Assembly (NCBI GenBank): GCA_036924085.1
Contig: JAVGWX010000005.1
Coordinates: 43,159,664 to 43,223,663 of the forward strand
Origin: Ariolimax columbianus
Taxonomy: Eukaryota; Mollusca; Gastropoda; Stylommatophora; Arionidae
DNA length: 64,000 nt
Direction of reading: 5' to 3'
The position numbers and the translations under genes were made by a program. Under the pieces are notes generated by a model. It was not told where the DNA came from and did not search any database. It saw nothing but the letters and a program-made list of their open reading frames with translations. Position 1 is the stretch's first letter; every line of letters begins with the position of its first letter. Of this stretch, positions 24,800 to 37,999 are shown piece after piece.

Positions 24800-25075
24800 T
24801 TGATGACTCATGTCTCTGAACACACTCCGCAACAGGACTGCGCCAGTCTGAGCGATTGATTTCGATTCTTTCTCAGTCATCATAGTTAATATCGCACTGG
24901 ATCAGTGATCTCTTAAGTGTATTCTTGTACCTTTTCCGCTGCCCACCACTTACACTCTTGCCATTTTGGAGTTTACAATAGTGCAGCTCTTTTGGTAGAC
25001 GTTCATTCGACATGTGTTCTACATGCCCATCCCATCTCAGCTGTGCTGCACATATGGTATATATAATTGTATAGT
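24800..25075 (-). mobile_element. LINE C-terminal fragment (family C-like)
   Basis: The minus strand reads AQLRWDGHVEHMSNERLPKE, LHYCKLQNGKSVSGGQRKRY and KNTLKRSLIQCDINYDD, then, in a shifted frame, ERIEINRSDWR. This is the 'rw.GHv.Rm...RlPk.l.ygeL..Gkr..GgqrkRfkDtlk' block near the end of many LINE polyproteins. It lacks everything upstream, as expected for a 5'-truncated insertion. Confidence 0.8.
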
Positions 25076-26449
25076 ATAGATAATAATAGAGCCACACAAT
25101 TGAAGTGAACAACAACAACACTTACATAATGGTGTTCATTTCCATTTCTGGGGTTCTCCAGAGTGGATTTATAAGGAAAATGGTAAACATACATTTCATA
25201 TTATTGTAAAAAACAAAACTGTCATCTCTAAATAGAGTGCCGTTTTCTGGTAGTGGGTCTATAACATATGTTATACAGAAGAGACAAATCTATCGTGAAC
25301 ATAGCATCGAATACACTGAGAATTGTCAATGAAAATGCAGATATTGTCAATAAAGTACCTATTCGGCATTTTATCTATAACAAAGACTATATACAAAAGT
25401 AAAATGTAACGTGTACTAATCATTCCACTCGCCTGCGAGAGCACCATTTAATGTATTATCTCATATCAATATACATAATTTCCTAGTTTTACCTTAATTG
25501 GAAAACCCTATATATTATTCTTGGCCGACAATTATGAATTACTCTCACAACTAACTTTCACGAATTATCAACATTGCGTAGTACTGACGTCACTTAGTAA
25601 CGCCTAGTCTCGATACAACATTTAACACGTCCTTTGCTGTCAGCTCAGCTGTATCCATCGGATTTTAAATAAACCGAGCGCTGTTGGAATCTGAAAATGT
25701 AAACACAGCTTCTTCCTTTGGACCGTTATCCAGGAACTACTGACATTAAAATGTAAGTGTTTGATTACATCTTCAATATAAGTAGTTGATTATATCTTCA
25801 GGAAAAAAAGGATAGATAATTAGCGAGACATGAGATGAGAGTGATGGAAGAGATGAGCGGGACATGGGAGGCATGTGAGGGGTGCAGGAAGGGAGGAGAT
25901 CCTTTAATTGTTCAACTTCTGTTCTTTCTTGAATATTGTTCTCTCTAATTGTCGGGTAGATTCTCTGCACGGGTATTGCTAATCTATAGATTGTTCAACG
26001 AATTTCTTTACTTGAATTGTCGTGTAGGAAATGCGCATACGTTGAGACTATACAGTAACGATAGAGTGCCCATCGTTATATAAGAAATAAGTAGCTCACC
26101 AGGCCGGCTTAGCAAAGCATCAATCTTCGACCACTTGAGGTCGCTATTTAGACAGTGCATTGTTAACATGAGCGACCGTGCTTCTGTGCAGTTTAGTTGT
26201 TCATCGCAAGCGAAGAGCGAAGATGGCGATAGCGTCAGTCATGTGTTATCGGGTGTGAACGCATATGACTGTACAGTTCTATAAGAGTGAGAAAGACTCT
26301 ATCGAACGTGGTGTATAGGTGAACGACGTATATGAATGGACTGTCATGAATCAGCTCGCAGCGATGATTCTTTTTACGACGAGATGAGCACCGTATGAGA
26401 TGGCAGTGGACCAGGCTGAGTGGATGGGTGCCAACACCTCCTAGGAGAA
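25076..26449. other. No gene seen
   Basis: AT-rich DNA without recognised features. Confidence 0.45.
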
Positions 26450-27310
26450 AACTTCAGAGATACTTTCCGACATACTTTCTACAGTTTATTTTGTCCACCT
26501 CCGAGCGTTTTCTTGTCCTGCGCTCACTTCTGCTAACGGAGGCGCTTGTCGGACATACGAACAGCATGCTCAGTCCGTCTGATCTGGCTCTCTGCAACAG
26601 CGTTAGGATGCTCGACAGCCGAACCGTGTTGTGGACTTCAAAGTTGGAAACTTTATTCTGCCAGCTGATGCCGAGCAGCCTGCATAGATTGTTCATGTAG
26701 ACATGAATGAGTTTCCTTACATGTCTATTAAAGCGTCCACGTTTCGCATGCATACAGACGGGTACTTAGCATCACAACACGATATACCTTAATCTTATGG
26801 CAACACTGATGCCATGCTGGTCCCAAACATTCGCTAGTAGTCTTCGAAAAGCAGCATTTGTCTTAGTAATCCGTTGTGGACTTCAGAGATGATAATAGCT
26901 TCTCTGATGATGGAAGTACGAAGGTAGGTAAAGCTATCAACTGCATTTAGGTGTTGGTCATTTACAGTTGTTCGTGGCAGGCTTTACCATGATCAGGTGG
27001 AAAGATTTACTTCAGTTTTCTTTGTGTTAATCGTACGATCAAAGTTAGTACAGACAGCTGAAAATGTATCCTTGGTCAACTGCATATCTTGTTTTGAGCG
27101 GATGTTAAGGCACAGTTGTCTGCAAATAGAAGAACAGAGATGGTGGCTTCATTCACCTTGGCTTTTCGGATAGAATATCTTATCTTGCGTCCCGTAAAGA
27201 TATGAATGTCAGTAGCAGTGATATGAGGCGGACTAGCTGGCAGGGTCACACTAGTATTGCAGGAAAAAGGCGCATCAGTTCGGCAAAGTAAGTGTCCTAG
27301 TCTGCGATAG
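26450..27310 (-). mobile_element. LINE remnant, RT thumb and C-terminal region (family C-like)
   Basis: The minus strand has MNNLCRLLGISWQNKVSNFE, then VHNTVRLSSILTLLQRARSD, near 26,690-26,580. These correspond to the 'LGIsWqDkVsN.eVL..a.l.si..llrq.rlRW' block of this LINE group. Sequence toward 27,310 reads in broken frames as the RT palm (an FADNCALT-like trace near 27,130). Highly decayed. Confidence 0.65.
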
Positions 27311-27399
27311 TGAAATCATCGCCGACCTGCGCTGTTTCATCACCATCATCTGCTGTGTTATCTACGTTCGTGCTTCCAACAACCTCAAAAACCCCCACT

Positions 27400-30300
27400 G
27401 CATTGCGGTGATATCCACTTGTGGAAAGTTAACCGGGAGTTAACCCGGGGATCAAATCGGGAGCCGGAGTCCCTTGGGCAGTCAGGCATTGTGCTCAATG
27501 CCAGTCTGAAAACTTCTGCGACGTCTCTAGTGCCAAGTGGTATCGACTTGTCTTTCCCTTGGATACACGGGCTGCGTGGAGAGTGGGGGGGGGGGGGGCG
27601 GTTCTGCTGACTGGCCAACGTCGGTCCTCACATCAATATGCCCAGGCAGGCACTAGAGAGAGTTCACTTCAGAACTCAACCCATAAAAAAGAAGCTTACA
27701 ATGAGGCTTGGTTACAGGAACGTACGCACCATGACCACAGGTATAGCATAAGACTTCCAGGCGATACACGATGTGCGCAAGACCTCAGTTATATCCCAGG
27801 AACTCAAAAGGCTTCAGGTCGACATCGATACTCTACAAGAAACGCGTCTGGTGGAGTTTGGGTCCCTCATGGAGAAGGATTACACGTTCTTCTGGCAGGG
27901 GAAAGGAGTGGAGGATGTCAGAGAACATGGCGTCGGTTTTGCCTTTAAAACCTCCCTTCTAGGATCGACAGAGATATGCCAAATGCTTAGAGCAGTTACT
28001 ATTTATTCGTCTCCGATCATCGAATGCCATAGTTAATCTGATCAGCGTTTATGCTCCTACAATTGGCGCCACTAGGGACTCCAAGGATTCGTTCTATCAC
28101 TAGTTGAACTCACTCATCAGACGTATTCCTAGTGAGGAACACCTATTTCTGCTGGGGGACTTCAACGCAAGAGTGGGCACCGATCACGACTTCTGGCCTA
28201 TGTACATGGGCAGTTTGGTGTCGGAAAGAGGAATGGAAATGGACAGCGGCTATTGGAGCTGTGTACCTACCACGACCTGTGCATCACTAACACCTTCTTC
28301 CAAACGAAGCCCCATCACACAGTATCCTGGAGACATCCTCGCTCCAAACATTGGCATCAGCTGTACCTGATCATCATTAGACGGTCTGAACTGAGACATG
28401 TTTTGCGAACCCGCACGGTTCACAGTGATGACTGCGATACTGACCACACACTGGTCTGCTGCAAATTGAGACTCCAACCCAAGAAAATCCATAGCGCAAG
28501 ATCTGTGGGTAAATGCCACACAGACACATAGTAAAAACAGATATCCCTGAAAAAGTGGAAGAATTCACAAAATCCCTCTCCGAATTACTGGCACAACAGC
28601 GCACTATTGGAAGCGCTTCAGAAAGGTGGGAACACGTCAAGGGTAAACACACAGCCTTGGCAGTCTTTAGAAAGAAGACAACAAACAGAAATGACTGACT
28701 CGAGGGTGGGTCCACCATCCTTGCACCAGTCATTACAAATCGCCAATCAACTCACCTGGAGTTTAAGATGTTTCTGAGCAGCACGACCTTCGAGACATAC
28801 ACATCCGCAAGAGTACAGTTCAGAGACTAGCAAAGAATTGTGCAAATTACTACTGGCTCCACTCTGTAAGTCCATATAGTCGGCAGCGGACACTGGTAAC
28901 ATCAGGGGGATGTACGAGGGCAAAAAGAAAGCATTTGGGCCAACAAAAAAGTCTACAGCGCCCCTGAAATCTATGACAGGTAAGATTATTCTGGACAGGG
29001 ATATGCTAATGAAGAGGTGGGCCGAACACTCATCAGTCTTATACACCTGTAACAATGTAGTGGCGGACTCTGAACACTCATCAGTCTTATACACCTGTAA
29101 CAATGTAGTGGCGGACTCTGAACACTCATCAGTCTTATACACCTGTAACAATGTAGTGGCGGACTCTGCTCTCAACGAAATTGAGACTCTGCAGGTATTA
29201 CTGGAACTTGACGATACACGAGTTGGAAAAAGCTATCGAGGGAATGCCAGTAAGAAGGCAGCCGATAAGGATGGCATTCCAGCAGAAATCATCAAGTGCG
29301 GGGGAATCGTACTTCTTCAATACCTGTTAGAATATATCTGCCAGTATTGAGGGAGCCGTATCACCAGACAACGAGAGACGCCAACATAAGTCACCCTTTA
29401 CAAAAAAAGGGAGACTCATGAGATTTAAAAAATTACAGGAGAATATCGCTCCTCAACACCGCAGGCAAAGTGTATGCTCGTATCATCGTGAGCAGGCTAC
29501 GGAAGCTGGCCGACAGGGTGTATCTGGAATCGCAGTGTGGTTTTCGCGCAGAACTTGTCCACAGTTGATATGCTCTTTTCGCTATTACAACTGCAAGAGA
29601 AATGCAGAGAACAGCACATACCACTGTTTCTTGCCTTTATCGGCCTCACCAAGGCATTTGACCTAGTAAACAGGGGGGGGGGGGGGGCGGGGTCTTTTCA
29701 AAGTATTGTCCAAAGTTGGCTGCCCACTTTTTCATGTGGGCATGCAAGGTACAGTGATGCATGGCGGTCATGAATCTGAGGCCGTCAACATTTACAGTGG
29801 AGTTAAACAAGGCTGTGTCCTGGCTCCGACTCTATTCGGCATTTTCTTTGCCATCGTGCTTAAACAGTCCTTTGGAACAGCCACAGAAGGGCTCTTCCTG
29901 CTTACTTGGTCAGATCGGAGATTATTCAAGCTAACCAGGCTGCGAACAAAAAGTAAGAGAATGGAGACTGTTATTCGGGATATGTTTTTGCAGCCGATGT
30001 CGCCCTGCAGAAGTAGAATTACAGATTCTCATAAATAGGTTGGCTAAATCCTGTGATCTATTTGGATTCACCATCATCATACAAAAAACGAAAGTAGTTC
30101 AGATCCTCCAGACATTGTCTTAAACGATACAAATCTGGAAGTAGTACATCACTTTAACTACCTCGTATCTATCATTACAGACAACCTTTCGCTCGACGCA
30201 GAGCTGCAAAAGCGATTAGGAATGGCCTCATCAGAACTTGCCTGGCTCTCACATAGAGTGTGCAATAACAACATGCTGACCATCTCCACAAAGATTCCTA

Positions 30301-30815
30301 TGTACATATCCTGTGTGATTAGTACCCTGCTCTATGCTAGCGAAAAATGACTCTGTTTGCCTCACACGAAAAAGGAGAAATGTATTCCCCATGCGCTGCC
30401 TGAGGCGCATACTTCGAATTTCATGGAGCGACAGAGTGACAAACAACGACATGTTGGACCGTGCAAAGATTTACAGTTTATTTACGATCCTCCGACCGCG
30501 TCGCTTGCGGTGACTTGGTCACGCGTTCATAATGGAGGATGGCCGAATTACAAAAGATATCTTATACGGAGAGCTGACCACGGGCAAGCGAAACAAAGGC
30601 ACACACTTCCTCCGCTACAAAGATATTTGCCAGCGTGACCTGAAAGTGTTGAATATGAGCACCTGCAACTGGGAGGAACTTGCCAAAGTTAGACCCAGCT
30701 GGAGGCAGGCTTCGTGTGCTGGTCTGCAGGCAGCGGAATGACAAGATGCGTGAAGATGCAGACTCCAGACGTGTTCGGCAAAAGCAAGGGCAACAACTGA
30801 CTGGCCCTCTCTAGC
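27400..30815 (+). mobile_element. LINE family C, long plus-strand copy (endonuclease, RT, C-terminus)
   Basis: Blocks in order: RLGYRNVRTM near 27,695 (start of endonuclease); RKTSVISQELKRLQVDIDTL and QETRLVEFGS (27,776-27,870); FLLGDFNARVGTDHDFW (28,145-28,200; the catalytic GDFN motif); TVSWRHPRSKHWHQLYLIII; DCDTDHTLVCCKL (28,430-28,470). The RT follows with KAADKDGIPAEIIKCGG (about 29,255), FIGLTKAFDLVNR, VNIYSGVKQGCVLAPTLFGI (29,785-29,845), then a damaged palm. The C-terminus has MEDGRITKDILYGELTTGKR and LRYKDICQRDLKVLN to about 30,740. Frameshifts, a G-run (29,676-29,689) and the triplication at 29,024 inactivate it. Near full length but dead. Confidence 0.9.
29024..29167. repeat. Exact 48-bp triplication inside the LINE
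   Basis: Three perfect copies of a 48-bp unit starting GAACACTCATCAGTC lie at 29,024-29,071, 29,072-29,119 and 29,120-29,167. The unit encodes EHSSVLYTCNNVVADS in the frame of the RT polyprotein, so the expansion added 32 residues without shifting the frame. Confidence 0.98.
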
Positions 30816-30829
30816 GTGAAGTCCAGTGT

Positions 30830-30975
30830 CTCTCGAGCCTGACAGGATGCCAATCCAAGCAGTGATATGTACATCATCAGAGAGCATTGCTGATAAGACC
30901 AGGGTAAAGAATGTCGGTGTCAGCACACATCCATCTTTGACATAGTTTATGACCGGGAAAGCTACATACCGTTCT
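30830..30975 (-). mobile_element. LINE RT fragment, antisense to the preceding copy
   Basis: The minus strand reads AFPVINYVKDGCVLTPTFFT and LVLSAMLSDDVHI, the RT block that is normally 'fpV..GVKQGCVLaPtLFsl.fsaML.Da'. It faces the 3' end of the plus-strand family C copy, giving a tail-to-tail arrangement. Confidence 0.75.
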
Positions 30976-31245
30976 CAGGATGACTACCTCCGAACACCAC
31001 ACTGCCTCTCTAGTTGTAAGTCCTGTTCAGAATGACTACCTCCGAACACCACACTGACTCTCTAGTTGTAAGTCCTGTTCAGAATGACTACCTCCGAACA
31101 CCACACTGACTCTCTAGTTGTAAGTCCTGTTCAGAATGACTACCTCCGAACACCACACTGACTCTCTAGTTGTAAGTCTTGTTCCGAATGACTACCTCCG
31201 AACACCACACTGACACTCTATTAGTAAGCCCTGTTCAGGATGACT
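30976..31245. repeat. 52-bp minisatellite, about 5 copies
   Basis: The unit starts TGACTACCTCCGAACACCAC and ends near TCCTGTTCAGAA; starts are 52 bp apart (about 30,980; 31,032; 31,084; 31,136; 31,188), followed by a partial copy. Copies differ by only a few bases. The array sits directly next to an RT fragment. Confidence 0.95.
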
Positions 31246-32142
31246 ACTTACGAGTAAAATGGTTGAGGAATACTCCGGTCAGAATGTTGACCGCGATGGA
31301 CTGGAGACAGATCCCTCTGTTGTTATTGCACGAGGAGCCATTGCTCTTTCGCTTGAACGATTAAAAAAAAAATTCGGTCAGGTCGCACATCGACCAATTT
31401 ATTTGAGTACAAGCTAATACGACATATTTTAAATATGGTGAAATGAAGCTGTTTGAATTGAAAGTCAGTTGTGAGAGAAACAACGTGAAATATATATTTA
31501 ATTTACAGCCCAATCAACAATTTCCAAGAGAAAATCAGATGCAAATGTACAGTAACCGGATACACATTGCGCCTGATTCACTATGAAATAAGATAATACA
31601 ACTTGAAACATGCAAACTCTTAATTTAAATAAAGTAAAACAAAACGCCTTCAAGATCACTGGGTTGCCTTCTAGAAGACGCTTACAAATGTTAATTTCCC
31701 TAAACCAGATGCAACTAAATTGTATACATTCGATATTGTGTGTTTAACTGCTGGGCTGGAAGGTATGCCATTATTATTGTGCCGGCAAATTCAAAGTACT
31801 TTTTCAAATGGATGTTTTGCATCATAAAACATCATTTGGAAATGTCAATAGACACCACGAATTATATTGACAATAAATCGAACGAAATCAATTGTTCTTG
31901 ACACTGATTGACATTATGTGCTTGTGCACATATTTGACTGTCAATACTTAAATATTTGATTGATTTCAAGAGCTACTTGAACGATTATTTCATCAATTTT
32001 CCGAAATGCAGTTGACAGCAAGCAAATCTGAAGTAGAAAACACGAACGAATTTTACTAAATCAAATCTCAAATGAAGGAGTCTGCACTTTCGCCGATTTT
32101 AAAATAGTGCTAATATTGTTACGAACGAGTGTGGCAAGTTTG
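31246..32142. other. No coding sequence; probable 3' flank of the TMEM26-like gene
   Basis: No independent gene seen. On the minus strand a canonical AATAAA lies at 31,403-31,398, about 740 nt past the stop codon of the TMEM26-like gene. It could be its polyadenylation signal, but no other support is visible. Confidence 0.35.
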
Positions 32143-32778
32143 TCAAACAGGAGAATGTAAATCATCCATAACACGAAGAGCGTTGTATGAGTTATTGTTC
32201 CTGGTCGAGGCAGTGGCCTTGACCTCGTAGATGTTACTGCAGGAACTGAAGGGTTGAACGATCCTCGTGGACCTGTTACTGCACTTTGTACTGCACGTGC
32301 TTAACGTGTTGCTATTGCTAAGCGACACTGAATCCACCGTCCTCCCTTTATTACGTCTGACATTGTGATCAAAGATTGCGGGTGACGAGCTGTACCTAGG
32401 GAGAATATCTGACGTCATATCCTCCGCCATAGCTAAACGTTTTCTTTCCACTTGTACTACAATGAGACGGTATAATAGCAGTACGATAACTATGGTGTTC
32501 TTGCACGTGAAGAACATATTTGTATAGCTGAGAACGTAGTATTTGAAGATCAGCAACATGCGCAACATTAGAAACGGGAGGTCCTGTAGAAGTATTGAGA
32601 TAATAATGCCATATACGTCGGCATTGCAACACCCATCGTAGCCCAACTGTTGATTGAGAGGCATGAGGCCACTGCGGTCTCTCCTGACTCTAGAAGCAGT
32701 TAGAACAAGCGAGAACTGGATCAGACTCATGGACCATATACCAAGGATGATTATACATAGGAGTCTGTTGTGAATGAC
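32143..32778 (-). CDS. TMEM26-like gene, last coding exon
   Basis: This is the C-terminal exon of a transmembrane protein 26 (TMEM26 family) homologue. The acceptor is TTCTCCAAAG ending at 32,779. The exon opens in phase 0 with VIHNRLLCIIILGIWSMSLI and ends at a TGA at 32,145-32,143, giving 211 codons. Hydrophobic segments include CIIILGIWSMSLIQFSLVL, VYGIIISILLQDLPFLMLRM and NTIVIVLLLYRLIVV. The family-typical blocks QDLPFL, MFFTCKN and LLLYRL are clear. The tail after about residue 115 is hydrophilic, Ser/Asn-rich and presumably cytosolic. TMEM26 proteins are multi-pass membrane proteins of poorly defined function, so no activity is assigned. Phase and content follow on from the exon at 41,036-40,827. 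An 8-kb intron lies between them and holds an RTE element. Confidence 0.85.
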   Translation of the reverse strand, partial: VIHNRLLCIIILGIWSMSLIQFSLVLTASRVRRDRSGLMPLNQQLGYDGCCNADVYGIIISILLQDLPFLMLRMLLIFKYYVLSYTNMFFTCKNTIVIVLLLYRLIVVQVERKRLAMAEDMTSDILPRYSSSPAIFDHNVRRNKGRTVDSVSLSNSNTLSTCSTKCSNRSTRIVQPFSSCSNIYEVKATASTRNNNSYNALRVMDDLHSPV

Positions 32779-33540
32779 CTTTGGAGAACAAAGTAAAAAC
32801 AGTAGTTAATAATAACAAATGCAATTTATTACATTAGATTGTTTTATTAATTTTTCGTATCCTGCGTACCACGTCAGACATCATGTTTCTAATTGTCGTC
32901 CCCCTGGACTACTTTATCATTCCCTCTCAACATGTCATCCAGATGACATGGTTTCAGAAGGTTAGGGGAGATAATCAGATGACCTGCGTTCTTCAATGTT
33001 GATTGAAATCAACAGAAGAGCTGTTCTAGTATGTTTCGGTAGTGCTTTAGTAGTGAAAGGATTGGCATCTCAAAAGTGGTTTCCATTAGAAGACAAATAT
33101 AGAATCACAAATAGAGAAGCATATGTGTTTCAGTGAGACAAACAACATCGAACATTAATATGAGGTTGAATAAATGAATTACATATGGAAGATATAATAA
33201 CGTATTTTAGGTGAATTTTGTTTATTGCAGTAGACAGTTAACAGTAGCAAGCTTAATATATACTGCTGATATCTGGTCTATAAAATATTTCAACTAGTCT
33301 CCTCACTGGTCTCGTCAATTCTTAGAGATTAGCTTCAAAACTGCTAGCAATGTCAGCATTAAGATGTATTAACTCTTGAATGCATGCCTTCTACATAACA
33401 TAAAATTACAGTAGGGTATTATCGATGCATATCAAGGTGCTAACATGGAATAACTTCAACTATCATCTGCTGGTACATTTTACGAAACGGAGACTAAATA
33501 ACTAGTCCACAGTTTTGTAAAAAAAAGAAAATGTCGTTGA

Positions 33541-33620
33541 ACTATGTTGCGGTGAGAAGAAGAGAGCGAGAGAGCGAGAGAGACAGAGAGAGAGAGAGGC
33601 AATAGGAAAGAGAGAGAGCG
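33541..33620. repeat. (GA)n-rich microsatellite
   Basis: Interrupted GA repeat inside the TMEM26-like intron. Confidence 0.85.
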
Positions 33621-33723
33621 ATGGCAGGAAATAGAAACAGAAGGAATGGGAGAGGGAACAAGTGAGAACGGGTATTTCGGTTTGAGATCACAAAGCAAAC
33701 TAAGAGCTTTGTCTCACGAAGGT

Positions 33724-36700
33724 CATTTATTCATCATCATCCTCAGTCCCGTAACCTAGAAGGTCGTTGAGGCACTGTTATTGCAGTTTGTCGAACCAGT
33801 TCCCGTTGTACGTCTCGATTTCTCGCCAGGGTATTAGTTTCAGTTATAGACCTTCCCGCACACTCTTTTATATTGTCTTCCCATCTCTTTTTTGGTCTCC
33901 CTCTCCCGCACTTCCCAGGCACAGTGTCTTGCAGGACGGTCTTGGTCAGCCCAACCGATCGTGATATATGTCCATACCATGTCAATTTTCGTGTTTTTAC
34001 TATAATCAATAAGTTTTTATACTGACCTAACTCCTTCCTAACAGTTTCAGAAACACTCTCGCTTGTAGCGCGATCCAGATATGAAATGCCAAGAATTCTT
34101 CACAAGGATCTCATTTCCATTGCGCAAATTGTACGTTCTAGTGCAGCCGTTAGAGTCCAGGTCTCACACGCGTAGAGATATACCGAGGTGACCATTGTAT
34201 ACATTAAAGTCAGCTTCGATTTAAGGCTAATGTTCTTCTCTTTCCAGATTATTCGCAGTCTTGTCAGGGCGACCATGGCCATCGCTGTTCTTGACTGGAT
34301 CTCCGCTCTAGACACCTCCGCATTCATTTCTGCTCCCAGAAATTTGAACCGCGTAACACTTTTCAGAGGTTCACCTTTCACCATAATCGGGTTTAAAATA
34401 CCATCTGCGGCGTTGATCATAATCTTACTCTTCTCTGTACTGATTTCCATCCCAAATTCCTGGGCAACATTGTGCATGTTTGCGACTAGCCTAGCAAGTT
34501 CATGTTCTGTTCCAGCCAGATCGGTAATGTTGTCGGCAAACCGGAGGTTGGTGAGTATGCGTCCACCTATACTGACTGTCTCTAGGTGTTCATCCAATGC
34601 TTTTGACATAATGCGTTTTAAAAAACCATTGTAACGTGTTGGAGAGAGAAGACACCACTAAACGCACACCGACTGTCGTGCGGAACCATTCACCTGTGGT
34701 CCCGTTGAGGTAAACTGCACTGCTGACATCGGAGTATAGTTTCTCAATGACGTGGGTGATCCGCCAACCTATCTTGAACTTGCACAGAGTTTCCCATAGG
34801 GTCTCATGTCCCACCCTATCAAAAGCCTTTTTCAAGTCAATGAAGACCTGGTACAATTTCTGTTTGTACTGTGTGTATTTTTCAGTGATCAAGAGCAGGT
34901 CAAAAATGTGTTCTATTGTGCTTCGACCAGCTCTGAAACCCGCTTGTTCTTCATGATTTTGTCCAGCGTGTGGTCCATTCTCCCGTCTGTCGTATCATGT
35001 TACAGATTCTTGTTAGAAAATCTATCACCACTGTCCCTCCAAGAATTGATAGTTCGCCTGGTATGTTATCCATTCCGGCCGCTTTACCCTTTTTAAGAGA
35101 TATAAGCGCCAACTCAACTTCTTCACGCATGATACTAAAGTTATCTAACTCTTCTTTTTGGTCTGCTGGGGTTACATCTCTAGGATCCCCGGGGGACTTC
35201 ATATTGTACAGCTGAGAGCAATATTTCGTCTATCACTGCATGACATTCTTTTCCGCAGTCATGGTATTCCCTGGGTCATCTTGAATTGTTCTTATTGTGG
35301 GCGTGCACTTCTTTGTCAGGTTTCTAACTAGTTGGTAAGCTGTTCTACCATTGCTCTTGACAATACAGTCTTGAATTTGTGTGCACTGATTTATTATCCA
35401 CTCCTCCATTGCTCTTGCCATGTCCTTTCTTAAAGCTCTGCATTTTTTTCCGCTCTGGCTGTTGTGGTTTTCTCATTTTTGAGAGCTCTCCTAGTGTCAC
35501 ATAGTAGTAATATATGTTTCGAGACCCAGGGCTTAGACCTCCGTTTGTACCTTCCCAGTATTTTCTCGTCCGTATCCTTGAATATAGTGTTGCAGTTATC
35601 TAACATATACTGTTCATCCTGGCGTTCTGTTTCTGAGTTACAGCCTGCTGCTAGGTTAAGATTGTTCCTCAGGCTATCACGAAACGCTTCCACGGTTAGT
35701 GGATATTTAAGTCTATCCAGGTCATACTTAATTCTTGGTTGTTGTGGTCTAACTATGTTCTTTAGGGTGAGACAAAATGTAAGCATAAGCAGATCATGGT
35801 CGCTGCCTATGTCCGCCCTTGGATAACTTCTTGTTTGGGCCTTATTGATGCTGGAGAGAAATCTGGTTTGTACCATTATGTAGTCTATCTGATTATGGTG
35901 TTTTCCCACTGGGTGAGCGCCATGTGGTTCTTGTAGACATTTTATGGTTCCGCAGCGTATTAGCAAGCACAATGATTGTATTCGGCAAGCTCCAGTAACC
36001 TGTGCACTCTCACGTTTGTAACTCTGTTATAAAAGGGTCCACATGTGTCCGGCCAAGTTTCTGCCACGTTAGAGCCAACTTTCGCGCCCCAGTCACCCTG
36101 CACTATGAGGATATCTTTCTTGTGGGTATTGTTGATGCACTTCTGTAACTGGTCATAAAAACGCTCAACCTCATCCTCCTCGTAGTCTGTTCTAGGGGCA
36201 TATGCCTATATCACAATATGTTAAAGGGTGATGCCTTTAATCCTTTAGTTATAGTCTACTGGATAAGGGGTGGTATTCTAGCAGTTTGTTTTTGTTCTTT
36301 TTATGGACCAGGAACCCCACACCATGTCGATGAGTACTTTCCTCCTTGCTATGGTAGAATACATGACCTTCCTCCGTGCTCGTCTCTCCAAAACCAGTCC
36401 ATCATGTCTCGCAAACACCTAGTACGTCCCATCTATACCTAAGCATTTCATGTGAGAGTTCGTTGAGTTTGGCCACCTGTCTTAATGTTCTCACATTCCA
36501 CGTGGCAATAATGACGTTGTCACGTGTTCTGAGTTTCTGTCTGGACGGGTTGGTCGAAAAGTTGTGCTTGTGTCGTCCTGGCAATATTGTCGTATTGTTG
36601 TTCTTCCTAGCCGTTTTCTGCAATAATGGTGGCTGGGCCGCTACACACCTTACGGAGCACATCTCTCTCCAGGTGGCCTGATAGGGAACTTGACCCTGTA

Positions 36701-36725
36701 TATAGCCCTCAACATTTTGCATTCA
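33724..36725 (-). mobile_element. RTE-clade LINE, near full length, decayed
   Basis: On the minus strand the copy starts near 36,722. The endonuclease opens with IIATWNVRTLRQVAKLNELS and RYRWDVLGVCET, later has HHNQIDYIMVQTRFLSSINK and ADIGSDHDLLMLTF (the SDH motif), then a linker with YKRRSKPWVSKHI. The RT has KKGKAAGMDNIPGELSILGG, YQVFIDLKKAFDRVGHETLW, NLRFADNITDLAGTEHELAR (catalytic FADD changed to FADN), STEKSKIMIN and FKFLGAEMNAE. The C-terminus has LTWYGHISRSVGLTKTV and GRGRPKKRWEDNIKE. The 3' end near 33,724-33,740 is ATGATGATGA-like, typical of RTE elements. Several frameshifts and the mutated active site show it is inactive. It sits in an intron of the TMEM26-like gene in the same orientation. 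Confidence 0.9.
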
Positions 36726-37999
36726 TCCATGTCCTCACCGCTCGCAGGGTTTCAGCGTTTTGACTTACGGTTCCTGCGCTTAGATAGCTGCGGATCGGTT
36801 TCAGTCACAAAACAATATTGAGCAATTTGCTGTGATTCTCTAGTGTGCAATCGTGGCTTACCGATTATTTTTGTGGATATAAATGTGTGGTGCTGTGAAA
36901 GAAGTAAGGAATTTCCACAAATAATCTTTTGACATATAGTACATAGCAAGTGTTCCATCTTACATATAAGCTAGTACAAATTATACAATTTATCGACTAT
37001 TTATTCGTTGGTCATAGATCATTTCCGGTGGTAGACCCACGCACGGCGTTTTCTTTCATCACCTTCTGTTGCAGTTCATAATTATATCTGGGGCGTCACA
37101 TATGTGGAGTAAGACAACGGGAAAGAGAATCCAATACTCAAGGAATTGTCTTCTGTCACTACAATCTAAATCGCCATTTCACCCATATAAATACAGTGAC
37201 ATGTATCGGTTAACTAAGGGTGTTGGTGAAAAGGCGGTTGGTACACAAACCAGTCTGTGCCCAAAGAAACGTTCAAGAGGGAGACGGGGAGATCGAGGGA
37301 GCACTAAACAGGGGGGTCATTTATTAAATACAAAATTAAACATAAGATAAATGAAGGTAGAAACAAGTAAACATTATCAAGTTGCAAATAAAGCCACTCG
37401 AAACAAAAATGAATGCATATGCACTTACATGAACATAATAGTGTGTCGTTATCGCGAAAGGGAAACCAACGAGACAGGAAACTAAACACGTTCTAAAATA
37501 TCAGACACATGACCTAAAGGTTGACGTCTGACAGCGTACGAAGAAGAAGAAAAAGAAGAAGACACACGACCAGGCCAAAGCTTTACATAGACAACGCTCG
37601 ACAATTTGGTGAAGGAACACTAGATCGCCTTTTGTCCAACCACTCTGGTGGAGTCAATCAGTTGAGCAGGCATGGGAAGAACATGATATGGAAACAAAAG
37701 TGAGGTGGACAGACCGGAAGAAACGATCTAAGAATGTCGACGAGGTTCATGAGATGAATCAGAAAAAAACCTATACAAACCACTAATTGCTTTAAAGCCT
37801 TAGCGAGAAAATAAACAAAGAAAACGATAGGTCGGAATAATTAATAGCAGGGGTGGGTACATTTCATATACTCGATAAATTCTCGCATTTTCAACAACAA
37901 GTGAATGGAAATAATAAAAGCCAGCTTGTCAACACTAATCAGGACTCACTTGGACACACCTGTCGACAGATGAAGAGAAAGACTTTATATTTTTAAATC
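36726..37999. other. Intronic, no gene seen
   Basis: No supported coding sequence. A short AAGAAGAAG run (37,540-37,562) is the only repeat of note. Confidence 0.4.
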
